Positions 10,141 to 22,210 of a DNA stretch of 64,000 nt are shown here, one piece after another (the first letter of the stretch is position 1; every line of letters begins with the position of its first letter). The stretch is taken from contig NC_049991.1 in NCBI RefSeq assembly GCF_000003815.2, forward strand, positions 18,188,699 through 18,252,698, written 5' to 3'. Under the pieces are notes generated by a model, which saw only the letters and a program-made list of their open reading frames with translations, was not told the DNA's origin and made no database searches. This DNA comes from Branchiostoma floridae. Lineage: Eukaryota > Chordata > Leptocardii > Amphioxiformes > Branchiostomatidae. The position numbers and the translations under genes are program-made.

Positions 10141-10520
10141 CAGTGGAAGCCGCTTAATTGCACACCCAATTTGCTAGCGAATTTTGTGCAATTATCCGGC
10201 GTGTGCGATAACGAGGAGTTGGTCATTTGGACCGCATCACCACGGTCGGAGGGGCCGAGAGGTGGTATGTGAGGTAGTACAACACACAGTTTATTTACGC
10301 GTTACAGTAGTTCTGTAACAATTTCATACATGTTGTCAGTATAGCGACTTCACAAAAGCCGTTATCGGCTTATTTGTACCGTGTCTGACGATTTTAAGCA
10401 CGCATTTTCAGTCAATTTGCCGACGATGTTTGACAAATTTTCGTGCAATTATCCGGCGTTGGTGATTTTTTGTCGTGCAAAGAAGCGAAGTCACTAACAA
10501 GCCACAACTGGCTTCCACTG
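10141..10520 (+). mobile_element. pogo/Tigger-like MITE with TA target duplication
   Basis: The ends are CAGTGGAAGCC and GGCTTCCACTG, perfect terminal inverted repeats of 11 bp, flanked by TA at 10139-10140 and 10521-10522. The subterminal motif GTGCAATTATCCGGCG occurs near both ends (10187 and 10442) in the same orientation. CAGT-starting termini and TA duplications are typical of the Tc1/mariner-pogo superfamily. There is no transposase ORF, so it is non-autonomous. Confidence 0.75.
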
Positions 10521-10905
10521 TACATAGTTTACTGAAAGTGACCGTAAACAGATTTGGTAAGAAGTACGCATTGTATTATTAACTCTGTATCAAGTAAGCA
10601 TTTGTATGAAGATATTTTGTCCAAAGTTGTAAGTGTGGTCTGTTGGTAATTAATGTTGTTTGAAATCAACAACTGAAACAAAGTGTTCAACATGATAAGT
10701 CTTTACACACACGGACCTAAAATGTGCCAAAAGTGTCATGATGCTTTGACGTTGGAACGTGATTTGTCCCTATAGTTATGTGATGTTAATATATGGTACG
10801 CGAATGTACTGTTGGTAATTATTGTATGTACGTAATTATTGTATGTGCAGTATGAAACCCAATGTAGTGTCTTAAATATTACATGTACTACTATTGTTAC
10901 TCTCT

Positions 10906-11074
10906 AAGCAGCGTTTCGGCTCCAACTGTTTTTACGTCTTGAGACGTTTAGGGGGCTCCTTATTTTGTACCGTTTTGTTTATGTCTGCCGGCAGGCATAA
11001 ACAAAACGGTACCCAAACACCCCGACAAAACGCCTAAAACACATCGGAAAACAGCTGGAACCGAACCGCTGCTT
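10906..11074. mobile_element. Foldback MITE-like inverted repeat
   Basis: An imperfect hairpin of about 169 bp. The outer arms AAGCAGCG and CGCTGCTT extend inward through TTCGGCTCCA and its complement. The inner arms TGTACCGTTTTGTTTATG and CATAAACAAAACGGTAC flank a short loop. No ORF is present and I could not define a target duplication. Confidence 0.65.
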
Positions 11075-11829
11075 GAGTCTATAGTATTGTATCAATTATA
11101 TGACTTCTGGGGCGATATACAGCGATGAAAAAAATGTCTATATTTACAAAGGAGAATGTTGTAAGATGCGCTATATGCAAAGACAGCTTACTTGATCGCC
11201 CTTGATCGCCCTTGCTCGTGCAAACAGTTGAAGGGCTGTAATGATGTTGAGTGTGTATTCTGCTGAATTGTGCCCTAGACTGGTTCCTATGTGTTCTTTC
11301 TTCCTGTGCCATGTCAAATCTATATGCATTCGGTATCATTTCAATATTAAGTGCAATACAACATAAATGGAATCTCTCATAACATATTACTGAAAAAATA
11401 CATTTGATAATGTTGTTTCCTGATATCTGAATATAATATCACTTTGATACCTCGAGCATTCACCTGTTGCATGGATTCTCCTGTCGATTCGACAGATGAG
11501 TAGGCAGACAGGCATTTACCAGTTTGCCTGCAAGTCAGGCACCTGCACATGACTTTTTATGGTGAAGGAGGGGTGTGCAATTCCTTCTCCACCCTCTCGT
11601 CTACTTGAGCACTACGTCCCACTACGTCCCACTGCAGAACTGCATGCCACGTGTGGGGCGGCTCCAGCAGATGCAGCTTTGTTGTTCAGAGTATCCGTCT
11701 CCTAGGAGGACTTCCGACCAAGGGTGCAAGGGGTTCCTCCTACCCCCGACTCGTGTAAGCGGGTGCGTCATGCCCGAACATGCCTCTAAGGCCTGTCTCA
11801 GCCACATGACCACAAAGGCCTGCCACTGC

Positions 11830-11895
11830 CACTAGCCGCAGCTAGATACTCATTTACACCTGAGTCAAGTGACGAAAGTCGTATAAAGTGCCTGT
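11830..11895 (-). repeat. Fragment of the tRNA-headed SINE body
   Basis: The stretch CAGCTAGATACTCATTTACACC through AAGTGCC is the reverse complement of the SINE segment seen at about 15865-15940 (GGCACTTTACACGGCTTTCC ... GAGTACCTAGC). The head and tail are missing. Confidence 0.6.
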
Positions 11896-12255
11896 TGCAT
11901 ACCTCCCCCCCCCCCCACATGCCAGTAGGTGTCAGTGGAAGATTCCGTCCCTGAGAGACCAGGGGAAACGGCCAACACAGCTGCAAAGATGGTATGTTCG
12001 ACCAGTGTCCACGGGTCTCTCAAGGAAGGACGAGACTCCGTATTTCGACTCTAAAAGTTTGTTTTTTTCTACATCAGGTTCGTAGGGCCATGTTTTTTGT
12101 TGTTGTTGTTTGTTTTCCGCCCTTTTTCTTTCTTCCCTCGTTTGGCTCCAAGAGGGTAAGACTATGAAACTCTCTCTTGACATATTGTCTTCTAGTTATA
12201 TTCAGGACCATGAGAGCGGAATCCGCTCCAGCAAGACCTTGGGTCGTGGCCAACA

Positions 12256-14160
12256 CGACTACAGACACCGTGTTGTTGACCACTGACCTCAGGTCATCCA
12301 GGGGCGGTCAATCTTGTGGAAGCGTGATGGCAATATTTTCCACATTGGAGCTAAGTGAGGTAAAGTCTGAGTTTCCGGCTCAGAACCAAGCTTAAGTGAT
12401 CCTAATCTCGAATCCTGCCATGTCCCATACCTTGTGCCTTTAGGAAAGCCATTATTATACGACTTTCCTTAGGAGTAGACTACAGACACCGTGTTGTTGA
12501 CCACTGACCTCATGTCTTCCAGGAGCGGTCAATCTTGTGGAAGCGTGATGGCAGGCAATATTACAATAAAGGTCATTCATTCAATATTTTCCACATTGGA
12601 GCTGAGTAAGGTAATAGCTGAGTGTCCAGCTAAGAATCAAGCTTAAGTGATCCGAATCTAGAATCCTGCCATGTCCCTTACCTTGTGCTCTTAGGAAAGG
12701 CATTTTTATAAGACTTTCCTCAGGAGTAGACTACATACAGACACCTCAGGTCATCCAGGAGCGGTCAATCTCGTGAAAGTGTGGCTCATTGGAGCTAAGT
12801 AAGGTAAAGGCTGAGTGTCGGGCTAAGAACCAAGCATTCGAATCTCGAATCCTGCCATGCCCCATACCTTGTGCCATTATTATACGACTTTTCTCAGAAG
12901 TACACTACAGACACTGTGTTGTTGACCACTGACCTCAGGTCATCCAGGGGCGGTCAATCTTGTATGTGTGGCTCATTGGAGCTAAGTGAGGTAAAGGCTG
13001 AGTGTCCATCTAAAAATCAATCTTAAGTGATCCGAACCTAGAATCCTGCCATGTCCCTTACCTTGTGCTCTTAGGAAAGGCATTATTATAAGACTTTCCT
13101 CAGAAGTAGACTGCAGACACCGTGTTGTTGACCACTGATGACCTCAGGTCATCCAAGGGCAGTCAATCTTGTGGAAGCGTGATGGCAATATTTTCCACAT
13201 TGAAGCTGAGTGAAGTAATGGATGAGTGAGTTTCCGGCTAAGAATCAAGCTTAAGTTATCCGAATCTCGAATCCTGCCATGTTCCTTACCTTGTGCCCTT
13301 AAGAAAGCCATTATTATAAGACTTTCCTCAGAAGTAGACTACAGACACCGTGTTGTTGATGACCACTGACCTCAGGTCCTCCAGGGGCGGTCAATCTTGT
13401 GGAAGCGTGATGGCAGGCAATGTTTTCCACATTGGAGCTGAGTGAGGTAATGGCTGAGTGTCCGGCTTAGAACCAAGCTTAAGTTATCCGAATCACGAAT
13501 CCGCCATGTCCCATACCTTGTGCCCTTAGGAAAGCCATTATTATACGACTTTCCTCAGAAGTAGACTACAGACACCGTGTTGTTGACCACTGACCTCAGG
13601 TCATCCAGGGGCGGTCAATATTGTGTAAGCGCGATGGCAGGCAATGTTTTCCACATTGGAGCTGAGTGAGGTATTGGCTTAGTGTCCTCGGCCGGCTAAG
13701 AACCAAGCTTAAGTGATCCGAATCTCGAATCCTGCCATTTCAAATATATTGTGCCCTTAGGATAGCAATTATTATAAGACTTTCCTTAAGAGTAGACTAC
13801 AGACACCGTGTTGTTGACCACTGACCTCAGGTCATCCAGGAGCGGCCAATCTCGTAAAAGTGTGGCTCATTGGAGAAAGTGAGGTAAAGGCTGAGTGTCC
13901 GTCTAAAAATCAAGCTTAAGTGATCCGAACCTAGAATCCTGCCATGTCCCTTACCTTGTGCTCTTAGGAAAGGCATTTTTATACAACTTTCCTCAGAAGT
14001 AGACTACAGACAACACCGTGTTGTTGACCACAGACCTCAGGTCATCCAGGGGCGGTCAATCTTGTGGAAGCGTGATGGCAGCTGCAGGCAAAGTTTTCTT
14101 GTGCTGCTGAGTGGGGCAACGGCTAAGTGTTCGGCCCAGAACCAAGTTTCAGCCATCCCG
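12256..14160 (+). repeat. Satellite of about nine units (170-250 bp) built from a SINE-like sequence
   Basis: Units start with ACTACAGACACCGTGTTGTTG at roughly 12258, 12478, 12730, 12902, 13109, 13337, 13563, 13795 and 14004. Each contains GACCTCAGGTCATCCAGG, a GTGAGGTAAAGGCTGAGTG segment, a B-box-like CTCGAATCC and a tail ending in GACTTTCCTCA. The last unit retains CGGGTTCGAATCC, a good tRNA-type B box, and the same tail as the SINE at 15763. I infer tandem amplification of a tRNA-derived SINE. No coding potential is seen. Confidence 0.8.
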
Positions 14161-14197
14161 GGTTCGAATCCTGTCATGTCCCCAACCCTGCGCCCTT

Positions 14198-14416
14198 AAG
14201 GTGGCATCTCACTGTATTTGCGTCAAGCTTGCGTCACTGCGGGGTTCGTTCACTGCGTCACTGTTTTGTTATTTACTCCGATATTTTTATAATTCAGATT
14301 TTGCGAAAAAATACAAAAAAGTATGAAAATTCGTTCTTTATCTCTGAAATTCGTTGAGTACCTTTCGAACCCCGCAGTGACGCAAGCGTGACGCAAGTAC
14401 AGTGAGATACCACCTT
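14198..14416. mobile_element. MITE with roughly 50-bp inverted termini, inserted in SINE tail
   Basis: The left terminus AAGGTGGCATCTCACTGTA and right terminus TACAGTGAGATACCACCTT are inverted repeats that continue through TTGCGTCA...GCGGGGTTCG. The flanks (GCGCCCTT and TTGGAAAGGCAC) reconstitute the usual SINE tail when the element is removed, so it landed inside that repeat. A 2-bp TT duplication is possible but not certain. Confidence 0.75.
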
Positions 14417-14469
14417 TTGGAAAGGCACTTAAATTACACGACTTTCCTCACTCCACCCAGGTGTAAAAA

Positions 14470-15760
14470 TTGGAGTGAGAAAAATTGTTGAGGTAAGAGC
14501 TGCTAAAAGTCATCGCCTTCCAACAAATAACTTGGACTTGGTTCATTTTAGAACAGAGCGATGTAGAAACAGCGCCGTCCCATATACGGCACGCTTGATC
14601 AACACATAGCCCATCAATGTATGATGTTGTTGTTGTAAATAGCTCTGATTTACTTTTAACGACGGTGTTGCGTATTATTGCTTTGCATTTTAAATTGTAA
14701 CAAGTTGTATACTTCGCATTTGCTTACCCTATAATCATTTTTGTGTAAAATAATATACAAAAAGACTGTCAAGCAGTGCAATTCAGCCCTTTGGGCTGCA
14801 AGACCGCTTTTAATTTGTCATTCTTGTTGAAATGAATGAATAAACCAATCTACTACTTCCATTCCCATGTCCTTACGGCCTTATAAACGTCAATGACTAC
14901 CATTTATCTGATGCCTGTTCGTTAATACGTTATGGCAGAGTTAGAATAAGTTTACAGTGCCACAATGCCCTTGTTTACCTGAAAGAAAATATTTCAGAAT
15001 GTTTCTATCCCCCATGGTGTAACACATAGTCTTACAAAATCCCGCTTCTAGAAACCCTCCCACTGGACAGCCCCTCACAAGCTTAGTAATAGCCAGCCTT
15101 TTCTAGGTCGGGAGACTTGGGAGGATTTCTCTTGATGTATACATACATGTATGTGCTGACATAGAACGATGTATTATTGGTTGTTACCGCCATGGTGTTG
15201 TAGGCTTTGGTTACTGGTTTCCTTAGCACTGAAGCTCATATATATATTGGACCAATTTTCATAGTGATGAAGAATCCTAAGTTCCTTTCAGTTGTGGGAA
15301 TAGAAATTGGTTATCTCGAGTTATTGGAGCTTACCTACAAGTATGTGTGTGTGTGTGGGGGGGGGGGGAGGGCAATCAATTAGTTGACAAACTGAGGTCG
15401 TGCAACAGATGTCAAACTTTCCACTTACTAGAGTACAATGCATGCAACTGCCTCGTGCTAAAGATATATCACCTTGCGGATTGCCCGACTAAGCCCAAAC
15501 AATCAAGGTACTCTTATTACTCGCTGATTGGAATGTTTTTCAGCACCATGGGGCGTGCATATGATATCATACGGTGTAGTGTGACAAGTGTAGTTCTAGT
15601 GTTTTGTTATGACGAGGCGACGTGCTCTGGAAAACGTCCTGATCACCAATTAGGCTGCCAACATCTGGCGGTCCCATGGAGGAACAATTAGCGCGGCACA
15701 CAATAACTGAAAATATTAGGTTGTATATCTATATCATTATTTCAGTATTTTTGTGTAAGA
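14470..15760. other. No gene seen
   Basis: AT-rich spacer with a G tract at about 15357-15369 after a short GT run. The open frame beginning near 15347 starts within this run, lacks homology I recognise and ends in ordinary sequence. Confidence 0.45.
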
Positions 15761-15762
15761 TC

Positions 15763-16225
15763 GCGTGGCACAGCGGCAGAGTGTTTGCCTTGTGACCGAG
15801 AGGTCGCGGGTTCGAATCCGGCTGCCGTGTCACTGGTCTTGTGAAAGGCACTGACCTTGTGAAAGTGCCCTTGGGAAAGGCACTTTACACGGCTTTCCTC
15901 ACTATACTCGGGTGAAAATGCATATGAGTACCTAGCTTCGGCTAGGGCCGCCCCTCGGATAGGACGTTAAATGGAGGTCCCGTGTATGGGGAGAGTCACA
16001 TGCACGTTAAAGAACCCCCGCACTTGCGCTGGTGTGGTGTGAGATGGAGCAAAACCCTTCTGTCTGGAGTTGGTGATTCACTTCAAATCTCCAGGATGGA
16101 GGCCTGGTGAACCTCCATACCGTATTAGCCACACGGTGATTTACATCATTCACCCGGGAGACCTGGCGCATCCCCGTCTTGTAATTAGCCAGCGAAAGGG
16201 TATGTCACCCCGTAAGGCCCCCTTT
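15763..16225 (+). mobile_element. tRNA-derived SINE, full-length-looking copy
   Basis: The head resembles a tRNA: the 7-base arm CGTGGCA pairs with TGCCGTG (two G-T wobbles), the A box region is TGGCACAGCGGCAGAGTG and the B box is GGTTCGAATCC. A conserved body follows (GGCACTTTACACGGCTTTCC, then CTCGGATAGGACGTTAAATG and CACGTTAAAGAACCCC) and continues to about CCCCGTAAGG. A reverse-strand copy at 29477-29893 shares the whole length, which defines the unit. The tRNA-like head would be a pol III promoter. It is not a functional tRNA gene because the anticodon arm is poor and the sequence runs on into the SINE body. Confidence 0.8.
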
Positions 16226-18015
16226 CCACTAGACGGCGATCGCGCTGCGCTCTCACTGCGACCTAAATAGGATATGTGTAACCTTCGCTTTTACACTTGG
16301 AATATCATACAAAACGTAAAATTGTGACTGAGAAAACAACAAAACAAAGTTTTGCAAAATACAAATTGAACCAGTGGTAGTTTTGACGCAGAAAAATAAA
16401 ACCACATTTGATGGCTTTGATTGTTATATCACATTTGATTTCCAAACATGGCCCTGATCATTAAACAATATATGAAATATTTGAAATCTGTACTTGCGTT
16501 TCTAAGCCAAATTGTTTGCAATTCAGCTCCACTGCAGAAAACAATCTTTATTTTCAGTGCAGTACAGTATGTATCAAACAAATGTGCTTTCTTTACTTAA
16601 CGTTATCATATTGATTGTAACTCGGTGTTTTATATACAGGAATAAAACCCCATACCATATACGAGTACCAACTGTCCAGCCGCCCCCACAATTTTCAAGG
16701 AGCAACAATTTTCTCAGTCTCTTGAGTGATGGTTGAGCCAGGTTTGGCTGTATGAATTCGGAAAGGCCAGCATGATTCACCGATAAACAAATTGCTCCTT
16801 CTCCCATTCATTAGTTACACATCTCGTAACCCCTGCTTCGCCTATTGGGTCAGTTAGTCCTCACTCATAGTGAGAAATTGGGCTGGTCTCAATCATGATG
16901 TTTCTGACCTAGGGCGAAGAGTTGCTGTTACAGTTCCAATCATGTAACCCGTAACCTTGAGTGGCCCTCGGGCCTTGTTAAGTGGTGACCATTGAGTAAA
17001 AAAAAATCACACGTTTGGCACATTTTCTGTCAGTTTGACGGGAACTCTAAGACAGATCTGTGGAAATCTCGTTTCTAAGCTGACTCTAGAGGAACAGAGT
17101 CAAACTGCAGCTTCTGCCTAGATTATAAGTTTCACATAGATAATATGGTCATGTAGATTTCACCTCTGGGACTGCTTTATGAAGTTTATCTATCAAAGCA
17201 AATGAATCTTTCGTCTTTTGTAAAAGGGCACAAACGGTAATTATTGACATAGTCGCGCACATTTTGTGCAAAAGTCAGCTGTCCTAGCTAAAGATAAAAG
17301 GATGTCTAAAATCTTTACTAAAGATGTTTGGTTCTGTCACAACCTGCTTGAACATTCTATCTACGATATGGAATATCGTGCGATGATCTACAGCTAATAG
17401 GAACGTTTCGTAAGGAGCCAAATACATTTTCGCTAAAGCTGGATGTTTTTTTTATCAAGGGTACTCTCTATCTACTAATAAAGAAAGTAATAAAAGCAAC
17501 TAATAGATGTGGCAGCAGTAAAGAAGAAAATGCCGACCCTGCAATGCCCGGGTAACGGCCAACACAGTTTACAATATCATGGGTTACACCGTTTCCCCGA
17601 GGACTGCAAAGTCGTAGCCAACGGTGAGAAAGAAATCGTCGCATGGCACACAGATGGAAAATAGGAGAAACGCAAAACAGAAGTCCCTCAATTCTAAGGC
17701 CACGGAAATTACATCCAAAAAAATAGGGTTGTAAATGAACTAAAACTTATGGCCGATTTCATTTCTAGAAAGCCATATACCAGCAGCAACAAGTTCAAAA
17801 CTCACTTGAAGGTTTCGGCTAGCGTGGTCCAGTGGCAGCTTGCATAGGCGTAAGACTGAAAACATGAACAACTCGGCTTTTATAGATTGCAGCAATAGTC
17901 TGAAGTAAGGCAAATAAAATATCTAAAGCTTGCAGCCAGATGTGCAAAAGTTCGGTGACACAGGTCGCAACACGTGCCTGCGAAGCTCTTGGCTTACACC
18001 GAAGGCCTGCTCTAC
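16226..18015. other. No gene seen
   Basis: AT-rich sequence without recognised exons or repeats of clear structure. Open frames are short and without family resemblance. Confidence 0.4.
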
Positions 18016-18115
18016 TAGCCTGGAGTCCAGCCTTGTTGGGTTTTTAGTTCGCTCCTGAAGGACTAACGCGAACTAAGACGCCGGACTTAAGTGAACAAGG
18101 CTGGACTCCAGGCTA
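18016..18115. mobile_element. 100-bp hairpin element
   Basis: The 22-base arms from TAGCCTGGAGTCC to CCTTGTT and their exact reverse complement (AACAAGG to GGACTCCAGGCTA) enclose about 55 bp. It is a MITE-like foldback with no ORF. Confidence 0.7.
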
Positions 18116-18519
18116 CTTCTCAACCAACTATACAGAAACATTCTTGAAGATTTGAGACGAAAAGTGACAGCTGGCACGTCGTGTAAATGAGGTACTTCGT
18201 TTCAAACTCCAGGTCTACAGATGAAAGGTAATGATGTATTTACGCAAGCGATAACAAAGTGACGTTAATGAAAATCTGTGAGGTGAAGCGGGGAACTGCG
18301 TATGTGGTAAATCTGATACTTTCATACAATTCCAATATGAAGCAGTGTAATATATGTGCGAAAAACATGAGTACATATTAAATGAGTAAATCTCTTTATT
18401 TTTCCTTTTTTTATATGTAATATAACATGATATTCATTTGCAAAACCATGCCCTAAGGCTACCTACATGAACAATCTCAAAAGAAAAGTGAATAAGTACT
18501 TAACACTAATGTTTATATT

Positions 18520-18990
18520 CCAACGATTTTCTGTTGCTGGACCTTGTATTACAAACATATAAAATCGGCAAAAGATAAAGGTGTCGTAACATTTAAGAAC
18601 TTAACTCCTTGGACAAATAGCATGCAGGGCTCTCAAAACGAAGGTTTTAAGTCTGTACATATCCATATATCAAATGAGTTCTTGTTTTAATTTTTTGCTT
18701 TGTATTCCAAATTATTTTGTGCTGCTAGACCTTGTATTACAAACACATGAAACTAATAAAAGAATTAGTTTCGTAACAAATATACGAACTTACAAAAATG
18801 TGAGAAGTTCCCAACTCCAATTTCAAATTATTTTATTCCAAATTAATTAATTCCAAGATATTTCCCAATTCCAAATAATTTTGTGCTGCTGGAACTTGTA
18901 TTACAAACACATATAACTAATGAAAGAATTAGTTTCGTAACAAATATTCGTCACTTACAAAAATGTGAAAAGTTCTCAACTCTTCAACTT
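18520..18990 (+). repeat. Three diverged tandem copies of a 175-190-bp unit
   Basis: Each copy contains TGCTG-ACCTTGTATTACAAACA, then AATAAAAGAATTAG-like sequence, GTTTCGTAACAAAT and ACTTACAAAAATGTGA. Copies begin near 18530, 18720 and 18893; the first is the most diverged. Non-coding. Confidence 0.7.
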
Positions 18991-18999
18991 TACCCAGAC

Positions 19000-20800
19000 A
19001 AACAACAGAGATCTCACAACGTGAGTCATGTTTACGGAACGTGACAAATGTCGTCAGTGACTGAAACTGTAGCAGCAAAGGTGCTCGGTGTCTGTCTGCG
19101 CTGTTATGGTAACCGCTTGTATAAACATGATTATATCATTAATCGAAAGAAAATAGGACATGTTGCCAGGCCTATCATTGGATATCAAAAATCCTACTAC
19201 TCAAGACAGCTCCGTAACAGAGAGTAGACATAACAATTTGGCTGCATTCTTAAACATTTACATTTGATACTATAAGGGACTTTTCAAACAGTGTGGCAAA
19301 AACTATTGAAACAATTTTCGATTACAAAAGAAAAAAACAAAAGAAAGTGAATAGCATTGCGTGAGATGTAAAGTTTACAAAAAGTTAACTTCTTTATTGC
19401 AGAATGAATCAGTATTTTATTATATCTATCTTGATTTGCTTCCGATTAGGTCAGCGAGCCTATTTACAATCTTTGTTATAATTTATGTTCAAAATTTGTC
19501 ATGAAAGCCCCATGTTGTGAGCATCAACACGTATGAAAGTTTGGCTTCCGGTTACTTAGCCACAGTTTCTTCCTCAATAAGTGACCCTAATTTAGAGCAT
19601 CTTCTCTGGATAGTTTTAAAGAACGCTTGCAGATAGATGTGCAAAAGTTAGGTGTGACGGGTCATTCAGGATTAGCAGCAGTGCCGTGTGCCTGTGAAGA
19701 GCGGTTATACCGGCTGTATAGATACAGATACAGACACATAATACGCCGCAGAGTACTCGAGTATACAATATATCGCCAAGAAAAACCTTTCATAAAATTC
19801 AAGAGCCTCATCATTTAAAAAGCCATTAATATACTTCACGAAAATATTGCAATTCATGATTATTGACAATAACGTTCCCGGAGCTAATCGAAGAAAACAG
19901 CATGAGTTTTCCCTTCCTATAAAACCATTTCTTCTAAATATAATATACGGTACAGTCTTGGATTTCTTTTGTTGTTTCTACAATATAACATACAGTGCAC
20001 AATATCTACTATAGCATGATAGACAGTGTCATAATAATGCTTGATGTACAAATGTCTACGGATCTAGCCTGTGTTTGCACAAGCTCTCACAGGCTGGAGT
20101 TAATCACCCCAGCGGCGGCAATTGTAGGGCCGGCCGCTAGGGGCGCGATTTCAGTCAAGCTATCTACGGCTCCAAAAGAGAAAAAGACTGCAGTTCACGC
20201 TGTTATCGCTAGTGCTTGTAAGATTCACATGAGAACAGCGGCTTTCAGTGGCTAACAACCCTTCTTTCTTACACTTAAACCCCTTCCTTCTGACACGTTT
20301 TGTGTGTGTAGTTGTCTTTCAAATCATACACTAATTCTCAGTCTTGCATCGATTGTGTACTTCAGGATCACGCAAAGACAATTTTGGTCGCCGTCTTGTA
20401 TAATGCAAGGATCGCATTTCCAAACCAGGGCCCTACTGCAGGCTCTTAACAGGAATATAAAAAAAATTATCAGTGAATATGCAGAACGTAGGATCTTTAA
20501 AATTTTTTGGACATTTCGTGTTTTTATATCATACTTTTCATTCGCCAAATCTCCCGGCCGGGCCCCGGATTGAAATATGTATCTCTGAGATTAAGCTCTA
20601 CGTCACATTTCCTACCCAGGGCCTGGCCGGGCTGTTTGTGGCAACGAAAAATTAAAGTTTATGCCAAGAAATATGCACAAGGCATGCTTTTGATCTATTT
20701 TTGGTCCGTTTGAGTTTTTGTTGCCTTTATATGGTACATTTCGTTCCCCTAAACTACCCGGCCGAGCCCCTTTGTGGAAATTTGCGGCTAGCCAACGTGA
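19000..20800. other. No gene seen; 3' side of K2P gene
   Basis: AT-rich with scattered GC islets at 20545-20570, 20620-20640 and 20755-20770 that share CCCGGCCGGGCC-like motifs, suggesting a loose local duplication. No exon is recognised. Confidence 0.4.
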
Positions 20801-20885
20801 GTAGCCTCCAATGCACTGGCCTTTTATTTTGTCTTTTATTGTAACAAAGACGAAAAAGGCCCAGAGAGCTTGCTATGGAGGCTAC
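20801..20885. repeat. Short foldback next to K2P 3' end
   Basis: The outer arms GTAGCCTCCA and TGGAGGCTAC, with inner CCTTTTATTTTGTCTTT paired to AAAGACGAAAAAGG, form an imperfect hairpin. It contains two minus-strand AATAAA motifs (20823-20828 and 20835-20840) located 65-85 bp past the K2P stop, so it could also supply the polyadenylation signal. Confidence 0.6.
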
Positions 20886-20904
20886 AAAGTGAGAGCCTAA
20901 CATA

Positions 20905-21213
20905 TCACCATTCTTGGGGAGTGTAACTACCAGGCGTGCCATCAGTGGCGGTTTCCTCGTCCGGGTTCTTGTTCTTCCTCGAGATGGTCTCCCTCGCGCG
21001 CTCCCTCTTGCTCTTGGTGATCTCGGTGATCTTGTCCAGACCCTTTCCTCCCTCCACGTGTATCCTGCTGACCAGGTGACCGAACTGGTCCACGCTCAGG
21101 TCCTTCATGTTTCTGTTGACCCGAGTCTTCAGGCCTCTCAGTCCCTCCTGGATCAGGTCGAACACAGCGGCGACGAAGCACAGGCCGACCATGATCCACA
21201 GGAACACGATCAC
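20905..21213 (-). CDS. K2P potassium channel, exon 5 (TM4 and C-terminal tail)
   Basis: The exon begins after a CTATCAG acceptor in phase 0 and reads VIVFLWIMVGLCFVAAVFDLI (TM4, residues about 235-255), followed by a cytoplasmic tail of about 80 residues rich in Lys, Arg and Glu and ending TGA at 20905-20907. The TM4 sequence, with a Trp-Ile-hydrophobic-Gly-Leu pattern, resembles the TREK/TRAAK M4. The tail has several possible phosphorylation sites (SKRER, TISRK) but no motif I can name with confidence. Residue numbering assumes the ATG at 26518. Confidence 0.9.
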   Translation of the reverse strand: MIVFLWIMVGLCFVAAVFDLIQEGLRGLKTRVNRNMKDLSVDQFGHLVSRIHVEGGKGLDKITEITKSKRERARETISRKNKNPDEETATDGTPGSYTPQEW

Positions 21214-21561
21214 CTGATAGTAAAACAAACACAGGTCAGATTTGTACAGAGAACGGGGAAAGTGGTGCGATAGACAGAGGAAGATGGAGAGTGGCAGTGC
21301 ACACCGGTATGGAACTGTATCTGTTGGCCGTTTCCCCAAAAGTGAAGAGACGATGACATTGGATGTTTCATCTAATACTTTTCCAATGTGACTTTATGCA
21401 AAGGGTGACATTCGTCTGAGTATTGATTAGGCATATGCAAAAGGACAGCTGTTTTGGTCTCTGGGATCTTACCAACAAATTCTGTAAGTCTTAGAACAGT
21501 TTATAGCTTGCCGATTGTACAAGGGAAGGAACAGGTACGCCGCTGATGAGTCAGACCGTAC

Positions 21562-21820
21562 CTTGTACAGCACGAAGCCGAAGTATGAAGACGACTGGTG
21601 GTTGACGCTGGAGACGAAGTCGCCGAAGCCCACGGTGCTGAGCGTGATGAAGCAGTAGTACAGCGAGTCCAGGAAGTTCCAGCCCTCCACGATGGTGAAG
21701 ATGATGGCCGGCACGAAGAAGAAGATGCCGACACTAGTCAGCACAACGATGAGGATGGTCACGAGTCGGATCCGCCCCGGATGGTTCGGTAACTTCTTTT
21801 GCACTTTCTTCTCCACCCAC
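21562..21820 (-). CDS. K2P potassium channel, exon 4 (M2-M3 linker, M3, pore 2)
   Basis: It starts after a TTTGCAG acceptor. The first base completes Arg148 and the exon encodes 86 residues (149-234). It contains a basic linker ([11 protein letters not shown]), M3 ([23 protein letters not shown]), the pore helix [17 protein letters not shown] and the second selectivity filter TVGFGD at residues 210-215. EGW-D-LYY-FITL-TVGFGD is diagnostic of two-pore-domain channels. The donor is AAG|GTACGG at a codon boundary. A partial copy of this exon's 5' edge lies at about 22066-22099. Confidence 0.93.
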
Positions 21821-22065
21821 CTGCAAAGACAGGTGTGCCTCGTTAAATCTAGAAAAACGCAATCCTATTTCGCCTTATGCATGGCTTGTGACTATATGTA
21901 ACTACGGCTTTCGTTTCACGCTTCTTTGAATTTTAAACTCTCACCTTCATTTCCTTGCTTATTTAAAATGTACCTATCAGTCTGCCAGAATTGTAGGAAC
22001 TGCTTGCTGCTTATTAATTCAAAGGTATCAGTGAAAAATGATCGAAGATATCCAAAATCATAGCC

Positions 22066-22210
22066 AGTTAACTTTTTCTGTACTTTCTTCTCCACCCATC
22101 TACAGACATAGGAACATGTCGTCAGTGAGGAAAAACTAAGAGTAGCGGAATGTTTTAAATCGGATATGTAAAGTGGTTTTTGTTTCACACTTGTTTGAAG
22201 GTATATGGTA
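22066..22210 (-). pseudogene. Partial tandem duplicate of K2P exon 4 start plus acceptor
   Basis: On the minus strand CTGTAG|ATGGGTGGAGAAG at 22099 repeats the real GTGGGTGGAGAAG at 21820. About 33 exon bases are conserved (same peptide [10 protein letters not shown]), after which the sequence diverges and loses M3. Upstream intron sequence is also shared (TTTCRTTTCACRCTT region, 21908-21930 and 22186-22205), so the duplicated unit crosses the splice acceptor with a period of about 279 bp. Use of this acceptor would give a truncated channel. Confidence 0.75.

Noticed and set aside
12256..14160. CRISPR-like regular repeats
   Set aside because: Eukaryotic context, units of 170-250 bp with no unique spacers. 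None of the arrays in the window has repeat-spacer structure.
15763..15835. Functional tRNA gene
   Set aside because: A and B boxes and an acceptor-like stem are present, but the anticodon arm does not pair properly and the sequence continues into a SINE body shared with 29477-29893.
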